Assembly: GCF_003416895.1 (NCBI RefSeq)
Contig: NZ_QVIO01000003.1
Coordinates: forward strand, 496,001 to 560,000
DNA length: 64,000 bases
Direction of reading: 5' to 3'
Source: Duganella sp. BJB476
GTDB taxonomy: Bacteria > Pseudomonadota > Gammaproteobacteria > Burkholderiales > Burkholderiaceae_D
This document shows positions 8,750 through 16,995 of the stretch, one piece after another (position 1 is the stretch's first letter; every line of letters starts with the position of its first letter). The translations under genes were made by a program, and so were the position numbers. The notes beneath the pieces are model-generated. The model did not search any database. It was not told where the DNA came from and saw only the letters and a program-made list of their open reading frames with translations.

Positions 8750-9151
8750 TCAGCGTGCCTCGACGGTGCGCTTCATCGCATCCAGCCCCTGCTCTATCAT
8801 GGTGGCGACGGCGGGCGCCATGCTGTCGGGCAGCAGGTCGGCGATCCACACCAGCCGGCTGCCGTGCGCACCTTCGCCGAAGACCTGCGCGGAGGCGTTG
8901 TGATGGCTCAGCCGTCCGCCCGCCGCCGACCAGACCACGCGGTGGTCTTCATCGCTGACGGTGACGATCACTTCCCGCACCGTCATGCCGTTGGCAAAGG
9001 TCACCATGCGCGCCGCGCCGTCCGGCTCCAATTTGCAATCGGTGACGAAGCCCTTCACCAGCCGAGTATGCAACGCGCCCACGTCGCGTAGCGCATCCCA
9101 CAGCTGCTCAGGTGGGACACCAATGTCGATTTCCTTGCGTATCGATGCCAT
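8750..9151 (-). CDS. SRPBCC family protein (polyketide cyclase/START-like fold)
   Basis: 133 residues forming a single SRPBCC helix-grip domain: IDIGVPPEQLWDALRDVGAL at the N-terminus, then alternating strands (TVREVIVTVSDEDHRVVWSA) and a long C-terminal helix (AVATMIEQGLDAMKRTV). Members bind small hydrophobic ligands; nothing identifies the ligand here. The ATG at 9151 has GGAG 6 bases before it; a longer frame starts at 9166. The gene stands alone and is flanked on both sides by an identical 20-bp sequence. Confidence 0.8.
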   Translation of the reverse strand: MASIRKEIDIGVPPEQLWDALRDVGALHTRLVKGFVTDCKLEPDGAARMVTFANGMTVREVIVTVSDEDHRVVWSAAGGRLSHHNASAQVFGEGAHGSRLVWIADLLPDSMAPAVATMIEQGLDAMKRTVEAR

Positions 9152-9239
9152 ATCGTTCTCCATCATGCGGCGAGCCTTGGACCTTCCAGGGCGACGTCAT
9201 AAGTGTAGCCCCCTAAGTAGAAACTCGTCGCGAGCTTCG

Positions 9240-9259
9240 GGAACTGCCCCCATTCTCGC
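9240..9259. repeat. 20-bp direct repeat, copy 2
   Basis: Exact second copy of the 20-mer at 8707-8726, located 17 bases downstream of the membrane-protein stop at 9277 on the minus strand. No transposase or terminal inverted repeats are associated. Confidence 0.7.
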
Positions 9260-9276
9260 TCTGAGGCGCCGAGACT

Positions 9277-9663
9277 TTAGCCGACCAACGCGCCCATCGC
9301 CAAGGCGGCAAGCAGGCCGAGTGCGGCGATCAATCCATAGGCGATTAGTGCCAGCATGGCGGCGCCTTTGGCTGCCAATGGCTCGCCACCGGCCGTGCGT
9401 GCACGCGAGGCCAGATACCACGCGCCGATGCCGACCTGGATCACCATGCCGGCGACGATCGACACCACCAGAGGAATCGCATTGCCTGACAGGCGGTTGA
9501 GCAGCGTGCCGGCCCCCAGCACCGTCAACAAAATCAGGCTGAAGATACAGGCGTCCCGCCAGCTCAGGAGCGCGCGCTTGTACAGGAAGGCCGCGAGCTT
9601 GACGAGGCTGGTGTACAGCGCGATCGACAACAGCAGCGGAATGAACGACAGTATTGAAGACAT
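9277..9663 (-). CDS. hypothetical integral membrane protein, 4 TM
   Basis: 128 residues, strongly hydrophobic, with about four predicted helices (ILSFIPLLLSIALYTSL; DACIFSLILLTVLGAGTLL; IPLVVSIVAGMVIQVGIGAW; AMLALIAYGLIAALGLLAAL). No recognisable motif or family. The ATG at 9663 has only a weak upstream purine stretch. It lies downstream of the lpdA terminator (9674-9705) on the same strand, so it probably has its own weak promoter or is reached by readthrough. Confidence 0.65.
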   Translation of the reverse strand: MSSILSFIPLLLSIALYTSLVKLAAFLYKRALLSWRDACIFSLILLTVLGAGTLLNRLSGNAIPLVVSIVAGMVIQVGIGAWYLASRARTAGGEPLAAKGAAMLALIAYGLIAALGLLAALAMGALVG

Positions 9664-9673
9664 CTTGAAAGCC

Positions 9674-9705
9674 TATAAAAAAACCGGGAACAAGTCCCGG
9701 TTTTG
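9674..9705 (-). terminator. intrinsic terminator of the pyruvate dehydrogenase operon
   Basis: On the minus strand a perfect stem AAAACCGGGA / TCCCGGTTTT with a 5-base loop (plus-strand arms 9680-9689 and 9695-9704) is followed by a T run. It lies 15 bases after the lpdA stop. Confidence 0.85.
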
Positions 9706-9719
9706 TGATGCTACGTTGC

Positions 9720-11504
9720 TTAGCGCTTGCGTGGCGGAGGCAGGTCGGTGCAGACGCCTTCGTACACTTCGGCGGCCATGCCGATCGACTCGCCCAAGGT
9801 CGGGTGCGGATGGATCGTCTTACCGATGTCGGTACCGTCGCAACCCATCTCGATCGCCAGCGCGATCTCGCCGATCATGTCGCCGGCGTGCGTGCCGACG
9901 ATGGTGCCGCCGATGATGCGGTGCGTTTCAGCGTCGAACAGCAGCTTGGTGAAGCCCTCGGCGCGGCCGTTGGCCACGGCGCGGCCGCTCGCTGCCCAAG
10001 GGAAGTGGCCCTTCTCGACCTTGATGCCCTTGGCTTTCGCTTCGTCTTCGGTGATGCCGGCCCATGCCACTTCCGGATCGGTGTAGGCCACCGATGGAAT
10101 CACCTTCACATCGAAGTGCGACTTCTGGCCCGCTGCGGCTTCCGCCGCCACGTGGCCTTCGTGCACCGCCTTGTGCGCCAGCATAGGCTGGCCCACCAGG
10201 TCGCCGATGGCGAAGATGTTCGGCACGTTGGTGCGCATCTGGCTGTCGACCGGGATGAAGCCGCGATCGGACACGATCACGCCAGCCTTGTCGGCGGCGA
10301 TCTTCTTGCCGTTCGGGCTGCGGCCCACTGCGACCAGCACCAGATCGTAGACCTGCGGAGCTGGCGCTGCGGCGCCGGCTTCCGCCGCTTCGAAGGTGAC
10401 TTTGATCCCTTCCGGCAGCGCTTCAACGCCGACCGTTTTGGTCTTGGTCATGATGTTGTCGAAGCGCTTCTCGTTGAACTTCTGCCAGACCTTGACCGCA
10501 TCGCGGTCGGCGCCTTGCATCAAGCCGTCCATCATTTCGACCACATCGATGCGCGCGCCGAAGGTCGAGTACACGGTGGCCATTTCCAGGCCGATGATGC
10601 CGCCGCCGATGACCAGCATGCGTTTCGGGATCTGGCGCAGTTCCAGCGCGCCGGTCGAATCGACGATGCGTGGATCTTCCGGCACGAACGGCAGCTTCAC
10701 CACGGCCGAACCGGCAGCGATGATGGCCTGCTTGAACTGCACCACTTTCTTGGTGCCGTCGCCGGCCGTAACTTCGATGTGGTTCGCGCTCAGGAACTGG
10801 CCGACACCGGTGACGACTTGCGTCTTGCGGGCTTTGGCCATGCCGGCCAGACCGCCGGTCATGTTCTTGATGACGCCTTCCTTGTACTTGCGTACCTGGT
10901 CGATGTCGATGGTCGGCTTGGCGAAGGTAACGCCGGTGTTGGACATGTGCGAGGTTTCGTCGATCACCGATGCCACGTGCAGCAGCGCTTTCGACGGGAT
11001 GCAACCGACGTTCAGGCACACGCCGCCCAGCGTTTCGTAACGCTCGACGATCACGGTGTTCATGCCCAGGTCTGCAGCCCGGAACGCGGCGGAGTAACCG
11101 CCAGGACCGCCGCCCAGTACCATCATGTCGCAGTCGATGTCGACCTGGCCGGCGTAGCTGCCACCGGCTGGTGCGGCGATCGGCGCGGCTGGCGCAGATG
11201 CTGCGGCCGGAGCCGGAGCTGCAGCAGCAGGCGCCGGCGCGGCGACAGGAGCAGCGGCGGCGGCACCAGCGGCGGCTTCCACCACCAGCATCAGCGAGCC
11301 TTCCTTGACCTTGTCGCCAACCTTGACCTTGATTTCCTTGACCACGCCAGCGTGCGATGATGGGACCTCCATGCTGGCCTTGTCCGATTCAACGGTGATC
11401 AGCGACTGGTCGGCCTTGATCGTATCGCCAACCTTGACCATCACCTCGATCACTTCAACTTCTGCGAAGTCGCCGATGTTCGGCACTTTCACTTCTGTGC
11501 TCAT
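9720..11504 (-). CDS. lpdA: dihydrolipoyl dehydrogenase (E3) with N-terminal lipoyl domain
   Basis: Flavoenzyme that reoxidises dihydrolipoyl groups of the pyruvate dehydrogenase complex with NAD+. 594 residues, longer than the usual 470-480 because of an N-terminal lipoyl domain (1-80, lipoylation Lys42 in ESDKASMEV) joined by an Ala/Pro linker (about 80-115). The E3 body shows the FAD site (GGGPGGYSAAFRAADLG), the redox disulfide GGVCLNVGCIPSK, the NAD Rossmann motif GGGIIGLEMA and the C-terminal HPHPTLGE with the catalytic His. E3 with a lipoyl domain is known from Neisseria and Ralstonia. Last gene of aceE-aceF-lpdA; 9 bases from aceF. Confidence 0.96.
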   Translation of the reverse strand: MSTEVKVPNIGDFAEVEVIEVMVKVGDTIKADQSLITVESDKASMEVPSSHAGVVKEIKVKVGDKVKEGSLMLVVEAAAGAAAAAPVAAPAPAAAAPAPAAASAPAAPIAAPAGGSYAGQVDIDCDMMVLGGGPGGYSAAFRAADLGMNTVIVERYETLGGVCLNVGCIPSKALLHVASVIDETSHMSNTGVTFAKPTIDIDQVRKYKEGVIKNMTGGLAGMAKARKTQVVTGVGQFLSANHIEVTAGDGTKKVVQFKQAIIAAGSAVVKLPFVPEDPRIVDSTGALELRQIPKRMLVIGGGIIGLEMATVYSTFGARIDVVEMMDGLMQGADRDAVKVWQKFNEKRFDNIMTKTKTVGVEALPEGIKVTFEAAEAGAAAPAPQVYDLVLVAVGRSPNGKKIAADKAGVIVSDRGFIPVDSQMRTNVPNIFAIGDLVGQPMLAHKAVHEGHVAAEAAAGQKSHFDVKVIPSVAYTDPEVAWAGITEDEAKAKGIKVEKGHFPWAASGRAVANGRAEGFTKLLFDAETHRIIGGTIVGTHAGDMIGEIALAIEMGCDGTDIGKTIHPHPTLGESIGMAAEVYEGVCTDLPPPRKR

Positions 11505-11513
11505 AGTCGCTCC

Positions 11514-13172
11514 TTACAGCAGAATTTTGCGCATGTCGCCGAGCACTTCGCTCAGGTACACGGAGAAGCGAGCACCCATCGCGCCGTCGACCACGCGGTG
11601 GTCGTAGGACAGCGAGGTACCCATCATCAGGCGAGGCTGGAATGCCTTGCCGTCCCACACCGGCTTGATCGATGCCTTGGACAAGCCAAGGATCGCCACT
11701 TCCGGCGCGTTGACGATAGGCGTGAAGTGCGTGCCACCGATGCCGCCCAGCGACGAGATGGTGAAGCTGGCGCCCTGCATGTCGGTCGGTTTCAGCTTGC
11801 CTTCGCGCGCTTGCAGCGACAGCTCAGTCATTTCGCGAGCGATCTGCGAGACCGATTTCTGGTCCGCGCCTTTGATCACAGGTACCACCAGGCCGTTCGG
11901 CGTGTCGGCCGCGAAGCCGATGTTGTAGTACTGCTTGAGGATCAGGTTTTCACCCTTCTCATCCAGCGACGCGTTAAACGCCGGGAATTTCTTCAGCGCG
12001 GCGACCGATGCCTTGATGACGAAGGCCAGCATGGTCAGCTTGGCGGCATCCTTGTTCTTGGCGTTGGCGTTGTTGGTCTCGACGCGGAACGCTTCCAGGT
12101 CGGTGATGTCGGCATCGTCGAACTGCGTGACGTGCGGGATCATGACCCAGTTGCGGTGCAGGTTAGGACCACTGATTTTCTTGATGCGCGACAGTGGCAG
12201 CAGTTCGGTAGGACCGAATTTGCTGAAGTCGATCACCGGCCATGGCAGCACGCTCATGCCGCCGTTGCCGCCGGCTGGAGCCGAAGCGCCGGCAGGTGCA
12301 GCGGTGGTGCCAGCCATCACGCCCTTGACGTAGTTCTGCACGTCCAGCTGGTTGATGCGGCCTTTAGGACCGGAGCCAGGCACTTTACCCAGATCCACGC
12401 CCAGTTCGCGGGCGAACTTGCGGATCGACGGCGATGCGTGCGCCAGCTTGCCGGTTTGGACCGAGCCTTGCGACGCGGCCGCAACGGCGGCAGGAGCAGC
12501 AGGCGCCGGCGAAGGAGCAGCGGCGGCGGCTGGCGCGGCGGCAGGAGCAGCAGCGGCAGGTGCGGCCGCCGGGGCGGCAGCGCCACCCGTAGCTTCAACC
12601 ACCAGCACCACCGAACCCATGGCAACCTTGTCGCCAACCTTGATCTTCACTTCCTTCACCACACCAGCGTGCGACGAAGGGATTTCCATGCTGGCCTTGT
12701 CCGATTCAACGGTCAGCAGCGACTGATCGACCTTGATCGTGTCGCCAACCTTGACCATCACTTCGATGACTTCAACTTCCTTGAAGTCGCCGATGTCCGG
12801 CACCTTGACGTCGACCGGACCGGCCGAAACGGCAGGAGCCGGTGCAGGTGCGGCGGCAGCGGCAGGCGCCGGTGCTGGAGCCGCAGCGGCTGGTGCAGGT
12901 GCGGCTCCAGCTGCAGGAGCTGCGGCGCCAGCGCCATCAGCTTCCAGCAACAGCAACAACGAACCCATAGCCACCTTATCGCCGACCTTGACCTTGATTT
13001 CCTTGACCACGCCAGCGGCGGACGAAGGAATCTCCATGCTGGCCTTATCCGATTCAACGGTAATCAGCGACTGGTCTACTTTAATCGTATCGCCTACTTT
13101 GATCATCAACTCGATGATTTCAACTTCCTTGAAATCACCGATATCCGGGACTTTAACTTCCACAATGCTCAT
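11514..13172 (-). CDS. aceF: pyruvate dehydrogenase E2, dihydrolipoyl acetyltransferase
   Basis: Core of the pyruvate dehydrogenase complex, transferring acetyl groups to CoA. 552 residues: two lipoyl domains (about 1-75, Lys43; about 120-195), each followed by a flexible Ala/Pro linker, a peripheral-subunit-binding domain (about 250-290, SPSIRKFARELGVDLGKVPG) and the catalytic domain ending with the HRVVDGAMG active-site motif (His and Asp). Two lipoyl domains is fewer than the three of E. coli AceF; the third is effectively on E3. Second gene of the operon, 19 bases after aceE. Confidence 0.96.
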   Translation of the reverse strand: MSIVEVKVPDIGDFKEVEIIELMIKVGDTIKVDQSLITVESDKASMEIPSSAAGVVKEIKVKVGDKVAMGSLLLLLEADGAGAAAPAAGAAPAPAAAAPAPAPAAAAAPAPAPAVSAGPVDVKVPDIGDFKEVEVIEVMVKVGDTIKVDQSLLTVESDKASMEIPSSHAGVVKEVKIKVGDKVAMGSVVLVVEATGGAAAPAAAPAAAAPAAAPAAAAAPSPAPAAPAAVAAASQGSVQTGKLAHASPSIRKFARELGVDLGKVPGSGPKGRINQLDVQNYVKGVMAGTTAAPAGASAPAGGNGGMSVLPWPVIDFSKFGPTELLPLSRIKKISGPNLHRNWVMIPHVTQFDDADITDLEAFRVETNNANAKNKDAAKLTMLAFVIKASVAALKKFPAFNASLDEKGENLILKQYYNIGFAADTPNGLVVPVIKGADQKSVSQIAREMTELSLQAREGKLKPTDMQGASFTISSLGGIGGTHFTPIVNAPEVAILGLSKASIKPVWDGKAFQPRLMMGTSLSYDHRVVDGAMGARFSVYLSEVLGDMRKILL

Positions 13173-13191
13173 AGCGTCTGCTCCGTTCTAA

Positions 13192-15882
13192 TTATTGGGT
13201 CACCGGATTTGGCTTGTTGGCGTTCAGGCCGTACTTGACGACTGCCTGCTCCACCACCTTCGCGTCGATCTTGCCTTCTTCCGCCAGCGATTTCAGCGCA
13301 GCGACCGTGATGTAGTAACGGTTCACTTCGAAGAATTCACGCAGCGCGGCGCGGGTGTCCGAACGGCCGAAACCATCGGTGCCCAGCACGCGGTAGGTGC
13401 GGTCTTTAGGAATGAAGGCGCGGATCTGTTCAGCAAACGCACGCATGTAATCGGTCGTCGCGACGATAGGGCCGCTCGTGTCCTTCAGCAGCTGCGCCAC
13501 GTACGGCACGCGTTGTTCCTTGGTCGGGTTGACCAGGTTCCAGCGCTCTGCGTCCTGGCCGTCGCGGGCCACCAGCGTCAGCGACGGAGCGGACCACACG
13601 TCGGCGGCGATGTTCCAGTCGTTCTTCAGCAGTTCGGCCGCGAAGATCGATTCGCGCAGGATGGTGCCGGAGCCGATCAGCTGCACGCGCTGCTTGGCTT
13701 TCTTGTCGCCTTCCTGCAGCAGGTACATGCCCTTCAGGATGCCCTCTTCCTGGCCAGGCTTGATGCCTGGGTGCGGGTAGTTCTCGTTCATGATGGTGAT
13801 GTAGTAGAACACATCTTCCTGATTTTCCACCATGCGGCGCAGACCATCCTGAACGATCACGGCGATTTCGTGACCGAAGGTCGGATCGTAAGGCATGCAG
13901 TTCGGTACAGCCGCTGCGAACAGATGGCTATGGCCGTCTTCGTGCTGCAGGCCTTCGCCGTTCAGCGTCGTGCGGCCGGCGGTGCCGCCCATCAGGAAGC
14001 CACGGGCGCGCATGTCGGCGGCGGCCCATACCAGGTCGCCGATACGCTGCATGCCGAACATCGAGTAGTACGTGTAGAACGGGATCATCACGCGGTTGTT
14101 GGTCGAGTACGAGGTCGCCGCGGCGATCCACGAGCTCATACCACCGGCTTCGTTGATACCCTCTTGCAGGATCTGGCCGGCCTTGTCTTCGCGGTAGTAC
14201 ATGACCTGGTCTTTATCGACCGGCTCATACAACTGGCCTTGCTGGTTGAAGATACCAACCTGGCGGAACAGGCCTTCCATACCGAAGGTACGCGACTCAT
14301 CGACCAGCACCGGCACGATACGCTGGCCCAGGCTAGGATCTTTCAGCAGCGTGGTCAGGATACGTACGAAGGTCTGGGTGCTCGATACTTCACGGCCTTC
14401 GGCGGTCGCATCCAGCACGTTCTGGAAGGCGCTCAGTGGCGGCACAACCAGCTTCTCGTCGGCTTGCATGCGGCGGGCAGGCAGGTAGCCGCCCAGCGCG
14501 GCGCGGCGCTCGTGCAGGTACTTGATTTCCGGCGCGTCGTCGGCAGGTTTGTAGAACGGGATGTCGGCCAGCTGGTCGTCCGGAATAGGGATCGAGTAGC
14601 GGTCGCGCATTTCGCGCACGGCTTCGTCGGTCAGCTTCTTGGTGTTGTGCGCGGTGTTGCGTGCTTCGCCGTGCTTGCCCATGCCGAAGCCCTTGATGGT
14701 TTTCACCAGCAGGACGGTCGGTTGGCCTTTGTGTTCCTGTGCGACCTTGAAAGCGGCGTAGATCTTGTGCGGATCGTGGCCGCCACGGGTCAGGCGCCAG
14801 ATGTCGTCGTCGGTCATGTTGGCGACCATCTCCAGCAGCTTAGGGTGCTTGCCGAAGAAGTGCTTGCGCACGTAGGCGCCGTCTTTGGCCTTGTAGTTCT
14901 GGTATTCGCCGTCGATGGTTTCCATCATCACTTTGCGCAGGATGCCGTCTTTGTCCTGCTTCAGCAGCGCGTCCCAACCCGGGCCCCAGATGACTTTGAC
15001 GACGTTCCAGCCGGCGCCGCGGAAGTCCGCTTCCAGCTCTTGAATGATCTTGCCGTTGCCGCGCACCGGACCGTCCAGGCGTTGCAGGTTGCAGTTGACG
15101 ACGATGACCAGGTTGTCCAGGTTCTCGCGCGCGGCCATGCCGATTGCGCCCAGCGATTCCGGTTCGTCCATCTCGCCGTCGCCGCAGAATGCCCAGACTT
15201 TACGGTCGGTGGTGTCGGCGATCGAGCGCGCGTGCAGGTACTTCAGGAAGCGCGCCTGGTAGATCGCCATCAACGGGCCCAGGCCCATCGACACGGTCGG
15301 GAACTGCCAGAAGTTCGGCATCAGTTTCGGGTGCGGATACGAGGACAGGCCCTTGCCGTCGACTTCGCGACGGTAATGGGTCAGCTGCTCTTCGCTCAGG
15401 CGGCCTTCGAGGAAGGCGCGGGCGTACACGCCTGGCGAGGAGTGGCCCTGGATGTACAGCAGGTCGCCGCCGTGGTTTTCGCTCGGCGCTTTCCAGAAGT
15501 GGTTGAAGCCGATGCCCAGCATGTTGGCCAGCGAGGCGAACGAGGACAGGTGGCCACCGAGGTCGCCGTCGACGCGGTTGGCCTTGACGACCATCGCCAT
15601 GGCGTTCCAGCGCATCCACGAGCGCAGCTTCTCTTCGTATTCCAGGTTGCCTGGGCAATGGGTTTCGAGGTGGGCGGGGATGGTGTTGACGTAAGCGGTA
15701 TTGGCGGAGAACGGAATGTCCGAGCCGCTTTGGCGGGCCAGGTCGATCAGGCGTTCCATCAGGTAGTGAGCACGTTCAGGGCCCTCTTGTTCCAGCACTG
15801 CAGCCAGTGCGTCCAACCATTCTTTGGTTTCTTGCGAATCAGGGTCGGTGTTTGCCGTTACCTGGTCAAGTTGAGCTGACAT
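13192..15882 (-). CDS. aceE: pyruvate dehydrogenase E1 component (homodimeric)
   Basis: Thiamine-diphosphate-dependent decarboxylase that starts the pyruvate-to-acetyl-CoA reaction. 896 residues, close to E. coli AceE (887). The ThDP motif is seen as GDGEMDEPES followed by NLDNLVIVVNCNLQRLDG; other E1 signatures are TAYVNTIPAHLETHCPGNLE near the N-terminus and SWIAAATSYSTNNRVMIPFY. It heads the aceE-aceF-lpdA operon. The promoter should lie in 15883-16020, where an ACGATACG/CGTATTGT dyad is a candidate operator. Confidence 0.97.
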   Translation of the reverse strand: MSAQLDQVTANTDPDSQETKEWLDALAAVLEQEGPERAHYLMERLIDLARQSGSDIPFSANTAYVNTIPAHLETHCPGNLEYEEKLRSWMRWNAMAMVVKANRVDGDLGGHLSSFASLANMLGIGFNHFWKAPSENHGGDLLYIQGHSSPGVYARAFLEGRLSEEQLTHYRREVDGKGLSSYPHPKLMPNFWQFPTVSMGLGPLMAIYQARFLKYLHARSIADTTDRKVWAFCGDGEMDEPESLGAIGMAARENLDNLVIVVNCNLQRLDGPVRGNGKIIQELEADFRGAGWNVVKVIWGPGWDALLKQDKDGILRKVMMETIDGEYQNYKAKDGAYVRKHFFGKHPKLLEMVANMTDDDIWRLTRGGHDPHKIYAAFKVAQEHKGQPTVLLVKTIKGFGMGKHGEARNTAHNTKKLTDEAVREMRDRYSIPIPDDQLADIPFYKPADDAPEIKYLHERRAALGGYLPARRMQADEKLVVPPLSAFQNVLDATAEGREVSSTQTFVRILTTLLKDPSLGQRIVPVLVDESRTFGMEGLFRQVGIFNQQGQLYEPVDKDQVMYYREDKAGQILQEGINEAGGMSSWIAAATSYSTNNRVMIPFYTYYSMFGMQRIGDLVWAAADMRARGFLMGGTAGRTTLNGEGLQHEDGHSHLFAAAVPNCMPYDPTFGHEIAVIVQDGLRRMVENQEDVFYYITIMNENYPHPGIKPGQEEGILKGMYLLQEGDKKAKQRVQLIGSGTILRESIFAAELLKNDWNIAADVWSAPSLTLVARDGQDAERWNLVNPTKEQRVPYVAQLLKDTSGPIVATTDYMRAFAEQIRAFIPKDRTYRVLGTDGFGRSDTRAALREFFEVNRYYITVAALKSLAEEGKIDAKVVEQAVVKYGLNANKPNPVTQ

Positions 15883-15984
15883 GTATTAAGTCTCCTGAGT
15901 TTGAGTGCTGAACTAACGCTGATTATTTACCAATACTTCAATGCCGTGTGCGATTCTAACAGCACTTTTCCTCTTTTTCAAATT

Positions 15985-16006
15985 ACGATACGTCATTTCG
16001 TATTGT
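15985..16006. promoter_or_regulatory. candidate operator upstream of aceE
   Basis: An inverted repeat ACGATACG-N6-CGTATTGT (7 of 8 arm positions pair; the inner ATACG/CGTAT arms are perfect) sits about 105 bases upstream of the aceE start and 115 bases upstream of folD. GntR-family regulators such as PdhR use spaced dyads of this size, but this one does not match the E. coli PdhR box and the regulator is unknown. Confidence 0.45.
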
Positions 16007-16033
16007 GAAATAACCCTATGGGAACCTTGTGCA

Positions 16034-16090
16034 CCGCAGCATGACTAAACCGCCGGAAACGAGGCGGAGTGCGCGCTGCGGCTTTATAAT
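16034..16090 (+). promoter_or_regulatory. folD promoter with an overlapping nested inverted repeat
   Basis: A perfect -10 hexamer TATAAT is at 16085-16090, 30 bases before the folD start; no good -35 is visible. Directly upstream lies a nested dyad: outer arms CCGCAGC (16034-16040) and GCTGCGG (16075-16081), inner arms CCGCC (16050-16054) and GGCGG (16063-16067). The dyad covers the -35 position, so it may be a regulatory site or the end of an upstream transcript. Confidence 0.5.
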
Positions 16091-16119
16091 CCTGCTTTCC
16101 TCTCCAACCTGGTTAAATC

Positions 16120-16965
16120 ATGCCTGCTCAACTGATCGACGGAATCGCCCTCTCCCAAAAACTGCGCGCGGAAATTGCTGCACGTGCTGCCGCCCTCGCC
16201 GCCCAAGGCAAACAGCCCGGCCTGGCCGTGATCATCGTCGGCGACGACCCGGCCAGCCACGTGTACGTGCGCAACAAGGTCAAGGCTTGTGAGGACGCCG
16301 GTTTCTATTCGTTGAAGGACCAATACCCTGCCGACCTGAGCGAAGCCGCGCTGCTGGAGCGCATCGCCGCGCTGAACGCCGATCCGGCCATCCACGGCAT
16401 CCTGGTGCAAATGCCGCTGCCTAAGCACATCGACCCGCACAAGGTCATCGAAGCGATCTCCACCAAGAAAGACGTGGACGGCTACTCGGTGCTGAGCGCC
16501 GGCGAACTGATGGCCGGCCTGGACGGTTTCCGTCCTTGCACGCCGTATGGCTGCATGAAGCTGATCGAAAGCACCGGCGTCAACCTGCGCGGCAAGCACG
16601 CGGTGGTCATCGGCCGCAGCAACACCGTCGGCAAGCCGATGGCGCTGCTGCTCTTGCAAGCCAACGCCACCGTCACCATCTGTCATAGTGCGACGCCGGA
16701 CCTGGGCCTGTACACCCGCCAGGCCGACATCGTTGTGGCCGCAACCGGCCGCCGCAATACGCTGACCGCTGATATGGTGAAGCCGGGCGCGATCGTCATC
16801 GACGTCGGCATCAACCGTGACGAAGCGGGCAAGCTGTGCGGCGACGTCGATTTCGCCGGCATCAAGGAAGTGGCATCGCACATCACGCCGGTACCAGGCG
16901 GCGTGGGCCCGATGACCATCACCATGCTGCTGATGAACACCGTCGAAGCGGCCGAGCGTACTTAA
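16120..16965 (+). CDS. folD: methylenetetrahydrofolate dehydrogenase/cyclohydrolase FolD
   Basis: Bifunctional one-carbon enzyme interconverting 5,10-methylene-, methenyl- and 10-formyl-tetrahydrofolate with NADP(H). 281 residues, typical length. Visible are the folate-site motif VYVRNKVKACEDAGF with Tyr49 and Lys53, the second signature ILVQMPLPKHID, the NADP-binding GRSNTVGKPM, and the C-terminal PVPGGVGPMTITMLL. The ATG at 16120 lies 30 bases after TATAAT. It is divergent from the pyruvate dehydrogenase operon and followed 30 bases later by prlC. Confidence 0.96.
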   Translation: MPAQLIDGIALSQKLRAEIAARAAALAAQGKQPGLAVIIVGDDPASHVYVRNKVKACEDAGFYSLKDQYPADLSEAALLERIAALNADPAIHGILVQMPLPKHIDPHKVIEAISTKKDVDGYSVLSAGELMAGLDGFRPCTPYGCMKLIESTGVNLRGKHAVVIGRSNTVGKPMALLLLQANATVTICHSATPDLGLYTRQADIVVAATGRRNTLTADMVKPGAIVIDVGINRDEAGKLCGDVDFAGIKEVASHITPVPGGVGPMTITMLLMNTVEAAERT

Positions 16966-16995
16966 TACAACCGTATCGAACTTATTGGACTCAAG

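Noticed and set aside
13195..15879. 894-residue plus-strand frame opposite aceE
   Set aside because: aceE is unmistakable on the minus strand; the opposite frame is a codon-bias artefact in high-GC DNA.
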